Source: Pseudokineococcus marinus
GTDB lineage: Bacteria > Actinomycetota > Actinomycetes > Actinomycetales > Quadrisphaeraceae
Direction of reading: 5' to 3'
Length of the DNA stretch: 64,000 nt
Assembly: GCF_037482405.1 (NCBI RefSeq)
Contig: NZ_JBBHZZ010000002.1
Location: forward strand, 434,001-498,000
The position numbers were made by a program, and so were the translations under genes. Shown piece by piece: positions 59,934-64,000 of the stretch (position 1 is the first letter of the stretch; every line of letters starts with the position of its first letter). The notes under the pieces were generated by a model. It was not told the DNA's origin. It was given only the letters and a program-made list of their open reading frames with translations, and did not search any database.

Positions 59934-61175
59934 TCAGCCCGGAGGACCCCACCGGACTCGGCCCGGAGGGCCCCAGTGGACGGGGACCCCGTGCGGGGCG
60001 GCCTCGCCGAGCAGCCGCAGCCGGGCGCCCGCCGCGGCCGCCCGGGAGCCGGGGGGCGCGCCGTGGACGCGGGCCTCGACGCAGAACCGCTGCTGGCGCT
60101 CGCCCGGCAGGCGCCGCGGCTCGAGGGCCAGGAGCACCAGCGGCGCGGACGGCGACGCGCGCCGCCCGAGCGCCTCCAGGTCCGCCTCCGCCGCGCGGCG
60201 CTCGGCGGGCGGCACGTACTGGCGCACGACGGACTGCCAGACGACGGTGACGGCGCCCTCGCGCAGCGCGAGCTCCCGGGCCAGGTCGCCGGCCCCCGCC
60301 CGGCGGACGGCCACCGGGTGCGCCGCGGCCAGCTGCAGGGCGCCGCGGAGCCGGTGGACGCGCTCGCGCTGCTCGGGCCAGACGAAGGAGAGCAGCCGCC
60401 GGGCGTCCTGCGGGTCGCCCGGGTCGAGGGGCGCGACGTCGACGCCGACGCGCTCGACGACGACGGCGCGGGGCGGCGCGTCGCCCCCGCCCGCCGCGCG
60501 CCACGGCGCCACGTCCCAGGCGCCCCCCAGCTGCACCGGCGAGCCGGGCGGGCCCCAGGCCCCGCCGTCGCGGGCCGTCATGCGCATCCGGTCGGCCTGC
60601 AGCAGCAGCCCCGCCGAGGAGCCGACGTCGTGCAGGCGCACGGGGACGTCGTCGTCCGCGCCCGCGACCCCCCGGCCCGCCCCCTCGGCGAGGACGTGGA
60701 GCAGAGCGCCCCACAGCGCCGCGGCGCGGCCCACCTCGTTGGTCTGCGGCGCGGCACCGAGGTCGGCCCGCAGCGCGTCCTCGTGGGCGGCCACGACCCC
60801 GGGCAGCAGCGCGGCGGCCCGCGCGGCGTCGCCCGGCCGCGACCCCGGCGCTCCGTCGTCGCCCTCGTCGGCCGGGTAGGCCCGGGCCAGCTCCGGCGCG
60901 GCCCCCTGCAGCACCAGACGGCCGAGGGCGCCGACGAGGCGCAGGGCCAGCGCCGAGGGACCGGGCTCGCCCTCCTGCCCGCGCAGGACGCGGGCCACCG
61001 GCCCGCCGCGCTCCGCGTCGTCGGCGGCGGCCTCGCAGAGCACGGCCGTGAAGCGGGCCCCGAGGCCCCGGCACGTCGCCGCCTGCTGCCGCAGGTGCTC
61101 GACGACGCCGTCCTCGACCTCGCCCTCCCCCACCGAGCCGCCCCCGGCACCCGCTCCGCCCGCACCGCTGACCAC
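59934..61175 (-). CDS. DUF2332 family protein
   Basis: A 413-residue protein of the DUF2332 family: FTAVLCEAAADDAERGG near the N-terminus, AAPQTNEVGRAAALWGALLH, VRLHDVGSSAGLLLQADRMR (a GSSAGL loop) and VTVVWQSVVRQYVPPAER. The function is unknown; GSSAGL and VVWQSV resemble SAM-methyltransferase-like folds, which I cannot confirm. GTG 61175 is six bases after CACCGT. The C-terminal 20 residues (HWGPPGRVRWGPPG) are a short repeat. Confidence 0.8.
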   Translation of the reverse strand: MVSGAGGAGAGGGSVGEGEVEDGVVEHLRQQAATCRGLGARFTAVLCEAAADDAERGGPVARVLRGQEGEPGPSALALRLVGALGRLVLQGAAPELARAYPADEGDDGAPGSRPGDAARAAALLPGVVAAHEDALRADLGAAPQTNEVGRAAALWGALLHVLAEGAGRGVAGADDDVPVRLHDVGSSAGLLLQADRMRMTARDGGAWGPPGSPVQLGGAWDVAPWRAAGGGDAPPRAVVVERVGVDVAPLDPGDPQDARRLLSFVWPEQRERVHRLRGALQLAAAHPVAVRRAGAGDLARELALREGAVTVVWQSVVRQYVPPAERRAAEADLEALGRRASPSAPLVLLALEPRRLPGERQQRFCVEARVHGAPPGSRAAAAGARLRLLGEAAPHGVPVHWGPPGRVRWGPPG

Positions 61176-61284
61176 CGCCCCACGGTGCCACCCGGTGCGC
61201 CCCGGCGCGCAGCGCCGACGACAGCACCGGCGCGCAGCGCCGGTGGCCGCAGCCGCGCGGCGGCACCGGTGGCATCCTGGCGGC

Positions 61285-63012
61285 ATGACGACGCCGACGA
61301 CGCCGGCCCCCCGCACGTCCACCGCACCGGCCCAGGACGCCGCCTCGGAGACGACACAGGAGGCGACGCAGGAGGCGACCCGGCAGGTCCCCGCCTCCTC
61401 CGGCGCGGACGCCCCGGCGACGGAGGGCGGCGCCCCGCTGCAGCCGCCGGCGCACCCCGGCGAGGACGGCGCCGCCCCCGACGACGTCGCCGCCCGGCAG
61501 GCCGCGCGCAGCCACCGCCAGCGGCCGACGTCCGAGGCGTTCCGCGAGCTCATGGCGTCCGGCTGGGCGGCCGCGGGCGCGCAGGACGGCGCCCCCGAGC
61601 GGGCGGCCGCCGCGCCCTTCGCGGCCGCCCGCCGCGCCGAGGTCTCGCGGATGTTCCCCGGCGAGCGCCTCGTCATCCCGGCGGGTCCGCTCAAGACCCG
61701 CTCCAACGACACGGACTACCGCTTCCGCGCCCACTCCGCCTTCGCCCACCTCACGGGCCTGGGCGGTGAGCGCGAGCCCGACGCCGTGCTCGTCCTCGAC
61801 CCCCGCGGGTCCGAGGACGGCGCCCAGCAGGACGGCGGCCGGCCGGAGGGGGGCCGGCAGGAGGGGCACGAGGCCGTCCTGCTCTTCCGCCCCCGCACGC
61901 CGCGGACGTCGGAGGAGTTCTTCGCCGACGCCCGCTACGGCGAGTTCTGGGTGGGCGCGCGCCCCTCGCTCGCCGACGCCGAGGCCGAGCTCGGGCTGAC
62001 GTGCCGGGATGTGCGCGACCTGGACGACCTCCTCGCCGAGGGCGGTGCGCCGCTGCGCGTCGTCGCGGACGCCGACCCGGCGCTGACCGCCCGCGTCTCC
62101 GCCCTGCGCACGGCTGCCGGCACGGACCCGGCGGCCGCCGAGGTGGCCGACGACGAGCTCGTCGTCGCCCTGTCGGAGCTGCGGCTCGTCAAGGACGAGC
62201 ACGAGGTCGAGCAGATGCGCCTGGCCGTGGCCGCCAGCGCCAGCGGCTTCGAGGACGTCGTGCGCTCGCTGCCGCGCGCCCTGGACCACGTGCGCGGCGA
62301 GCGGGTCGTCGAGAGCGCCTTCGCCGCCCGGGCCCGGGAGGACGGCAACGGCGTCGGCTACGAGACGATCGCCGCCGCCGGCGAGCACGCCTGCACCCTG
62401 CACTGGACCCGCAACGACGGCCCGGTGCGCCCGGGGCAGCTCGTGCTCCTCGACGCCGGGGTCGAGGTCGACAGCCTCTACACGGCCGACGTCACCCGGA
62501 CCCTGCCGGTCGACGGCCGCTTCACCGAGCCGCAGCGCCGCGTCTACCAGGCGGTGCTCGACGCGGCGGACGCCTCCTTCGCCGTGGCCCGCCCGGGCTC
62601 GCGCTTCCGCGACCTCCACGAGGCGGCCATGCGCGTCATCGCGGCCCGTCTCGACGAGTGGGGCCTGCTCGCGGTGGGCGCCGAGGAGGCCCTGTCGGCC
62701 GAGGGCGGCCAGCACCGCCGCTGGATGGTCCACGGCACCTCGCACCACCTGGGCCTCGACGTCCACGACTGCGCGCAGGCGCGGCGGGAGATGTACCTCG
62801 ACGCCGTCCTCGAGCCCGGCATGGTCTTCACCATCGAGCCCGGGCTGTACTTCAAGAGCGACGACGAGCTCGTCCCCGAGGAGCTCCGGGGCATCGGCGT
62901 GCGCATCGAGGACGACGTCCTCGTCACGGCCGACGGCTGCGAGAACCTCTCCGCCGCCCTCCCGCGCGAGCCGGGCGCCGTGGAGGAGTGGATGGCCTCG
63001 CTCCGGGGCTGA
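61285..63012 (+). CDS. Aminopeptidase P family (Xaa-Pro) protein
   Basis: A 575-residue M24 metallopeptidase, expected to release an N-terminal residue before proline. After a Thr/Ala/Gln-rich, probably disordered N-terminus (about 1-75) comes the creatinase N-domain (SEAFRELMASGW, IPAGPLKTRSNDTDYRFRAH). The pita-bread catalytic domain has metal ligands in LLDAGVEVDSLYTADVTRT, HGTSHHLGLDVHD, FTIEPGLY and GVRIEDDVLV. All five ligands are present. The ATG at 61285 is preceded by CATCCT and six bases. A strong hairpin follows the gene. It is divergent from the DUF2332 gene. Confidence 0.93.
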   Translation: MTTPTTPAPRTSTAPAQDAASETTQEATQEATRQVPASSGADAPATEGGAPLQPPAHPGEDGAAPDDVAARQAARSHRQRPTSEAFRELMASGWAAAGAQDGAPERAAAAPFAAARRAEVSRMFPGERLVIPAGPLKTRSNDTDYRFRAHSAFAHLTGLGGEREPDAVLVLDPRGSEDGAQQDGGRPEGGRQEGHEAVLLFRPRTPRTSEEFFADARYGEFWVGARPSLADAEAELGLTCRDVRDLDDLLAEGGAPLRVVADADPALTARVSALRTAAGTDPAAAEVADDELVVALSELRLVKDEHEVEQMRLAVAASASGFEDVVRSLPRALDHVRGERVVESAFAARAREDGNGVGYETIAAAGEHACTLHWTRNDGPVRPGQLVLLDAGVEVDSLYTADVTRTLPVDGRFTEPQRRVYQAVLDAADASFAVARPGSRFRDLHEAAMRVIAARLDEWGLLAVGAEEALSAEGGQHRRWMVHGTSHHLGLDVHDCAQARREMYLDAVLEPGMVFTIEPGLYFKSDDELVPEELRGIGVRIEDDVLVTADGCENLSAALPREPGAVEEWMASLRG

Positions 63013-63046
63013 CCGGCCCCCCCGGCCCGGGCGCCGGGCACGCAGG

Positions 63047-63084
63047 AGGGGCGGGGCTCCGGACGTCGTCCGGTGCCCCGCCCC
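63047..63084. terminator. Terminator hairpin after the aminopeptidase gene
   Basis: AGGGGCGGGGC (63047-63057) pairs with GCCCCGCCCCT (63074-63084), with CCGGA/TCCGG pairing inside. It lies between convergent genes and is followed by a two-copy 18-bp direct repeat (CCCCTGCTGGTG...). Confidence 0.75.
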
Positions 63085-63178
63085 TGCTGGTGCCGCCGCC
63101 CCTGCTGGTGTCGCCGCCCCGCGTGCGTCGCTCCCGACGTACCGCCTCTCCGGGGGGAGCCGGCCGCCACGCGCGGCG

Positions 63179-63907
63179 TCAGCGGGGGGCGTCCTCCGCG
63201 CGCCCGGCCGGATCCTCTCCCTCGGCGCGCGCCCGCTCCTGCTCGCGCTGCCGGGCGACCATCTCGCTGTACGTCGGACCGCTGACGCGCGCCGGGCCCT
63301 CCTCGCCCTCCGACGCCCCGGCGCCGGGGGCCGGCGACGCCGGCACCTGCTCGCGCGCCAGCGGCGCCGCGGCGCCGACGCCTGCGCCCCAGCCGGGACG
63401 GCGCAGGCCGCGCGCCGCCTCGGCGTCGCGGGCGAGCACCTCGCGCACGGCGCCGGTCTGCTCCTGGGAGCAGAAGATGGCGTAGCGCGAGGCGACGATC
63501 TGGCTCACGGACGTGAAGTCGCGCCGGCCGCGGGAGGCCGCGTAGCTGACGAGGCTGAGGATGAGGCCGAAGGCCGCACCGATGAGCACCGCCGGGAGGA
63601 TGGCGACGAGCCCGGCGTCGGGCGGCGACAGGAGCAGCAGGATGAGGCCGATGAGCAGGCCGATCCAGGCGCCGGACGCCAGCCCCGCCCCCGCGACGCG
63701 CCCGTAGGTGAGGCGGCCCAGGACTCGCTCGACCATGCGCAGGTCGGTGCCGACGATCGTCACGTGCTGGACGGGGAAGTGCTCGTCGGAGAGGAAGTCC
63801 ACCGCGGCCTGGGCGGCGGCGTAGGTCTCGTAGGAGGCGACCTCCTCACCCGTCGGCGCGGTGGGGACGCCCTGCCGGTTGCGGGCGGAGGTGAAGGGGC
63901 TGGACAT
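63179..63907 (-). CDS. General stress protein-like membrane protein
   Basis: A 242-residue protein. The N-terminal 70 residues (VASYETYAAAQAAVDFLSDE, VQHVTIVGTDLRMVERVLGR) resemble the general stress protein 17M-like fold. Two membrane helices follow (GAWIGLLIGLILLLLSP; VAILPAVLIGAAFGLILSLV), with a basic SRGRRDF loop. The C-terminal 70 residues are Pro/Ala/Glu rich, ending in a charged coil. ATG 63907 is seven bases after GATGAT. The function is unknown. Nothing supportable lies in the last 90 bases of the window. Confidence 0.75.
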   Translation of the reverse strand: MSSPFTSARNRQGVPTAPTGEEVASYETYAAAQAAVDFLSDEHFPVQHVTIVGTDLRMVERVLGRLTYGRVAGAGLASGAWIGLLIGLILLLLSPPDAGLVAILPAVLIGAAFGLILSLVSYAASRGRRDFTSVSQIVASRYAIFCSQEQTGAVREVLARDAEAARGLRRPGWGAGVGAAAPLAREQVPASPAPGAGASEGEEGPARVSGPTYSEMVARQREQERARAEGEDPAGRAEDAPR

Positions 63908-64000
63908 GGTCGTGATCATCCGCCGCCCCCGGGGGCGCCACCACCCGGGACGCTCCTCCCCCACCAGCTCGGTGCGGCCTCACAGCCCGGGTCCGGCGAC

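Noticed and set aside
63965..64000. Possible C-terminus of another minus-strand gene at the right edge
   Set aside because: A TGA is in reach, but only a handful of codons are visible, too few to support a call.

Overview
The window is 64 kb of very high-GC DNA with the gene content and gene order of an actinomycete (Actinomycetota). The signs are a rho gene with a long charged insertion, WhiB7, mycoredoxin, AdnA/AdnB, MoeZ, a tmRNA with the tag ADSKRTDFALAA, and many leaderless starts (an NANNNT box 6-8 nt before ATG/GTG). I see no tRNA or rRNA genes, no CRISPR array, no phage and no transposase. The genus cannot be fixed from this alone.

Layout. 1-7.8 kb (all minus): hom-thrC-thrB (threonine), rho, rpmE and prfA, the common actinobacterial order. 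7.9-14.9 kb (minus): SF2 helicase, DUF3039 protein, YqgE, ACT-domain malic enzyme and an ABC exporter pair. 15.0-23.9 kb: ferritin-like protein, a 263-bp imperfect palindrome, old yellow enzyme, phosphoketolase divergent from formaldehyde dehydrogenase, APC permease (interrupted by an N gap), small membrane protein and sulfotransferase. 24.1-28.7 kb: RNase Z, a frameshifted membrane protein gene, an FAD oxidoreductase, tmRNA and an MDR reductase. 29.0-36.1 kb (minus): LLM oxidoreductase, smpB, an EnvC-like peptidase, ftsX, ftsE, prfB and an AIM24 protein. 36.3-57.6 kb: whiB7 with an upstream ORF and attenuator, uvrD2, mycoredoxin, a kinase-like protein, nudC, APH-like and EEP-like proteins, adnB, adnA, an alkyltransferase-like protein, moeZ, a DUF3152 metalloprotease, TetR, DUF3107, GlsB and a RhlE-type helicase. 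From memory this order resembles the whiB7-uvrD2-...-rhlE block of Mycobacterium tuberculosis. 57.6-63.9 kb: HATPase, DUF2236, PHP, DUF2332, aminopeptidase P and a stress-protein-like membrane protein.

How the genes work together. Translation and ribosome rescue (prfA, prfB, rpmE, ssrA, smpB, whiB7), cell division (ftsE, ftsX, EnvC-like peptidase) and DNA repair (adnA, adnB, uvrD2, alkyltransferase-like protein) form most of the core.

Noteworthy non-coding structure. (1) A whiB7 leader with a candidate WhiB7 box, a 124-codon uORF containing three identical hairpins, and mutually exclusive stem-loops. (2) Intergenic tandem arrays of unrelated sequence but nearly the same period (41, 42 and 41 bp). 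(3) A 24-bp array that repeats the 3' end of the LLM gene including its stop codon. (4) The 263-bp palindrome. (5) Two N stretches that both look like false joins, because the flanking sequence is duplicated; collapsing them keeps or restores the reading frame.
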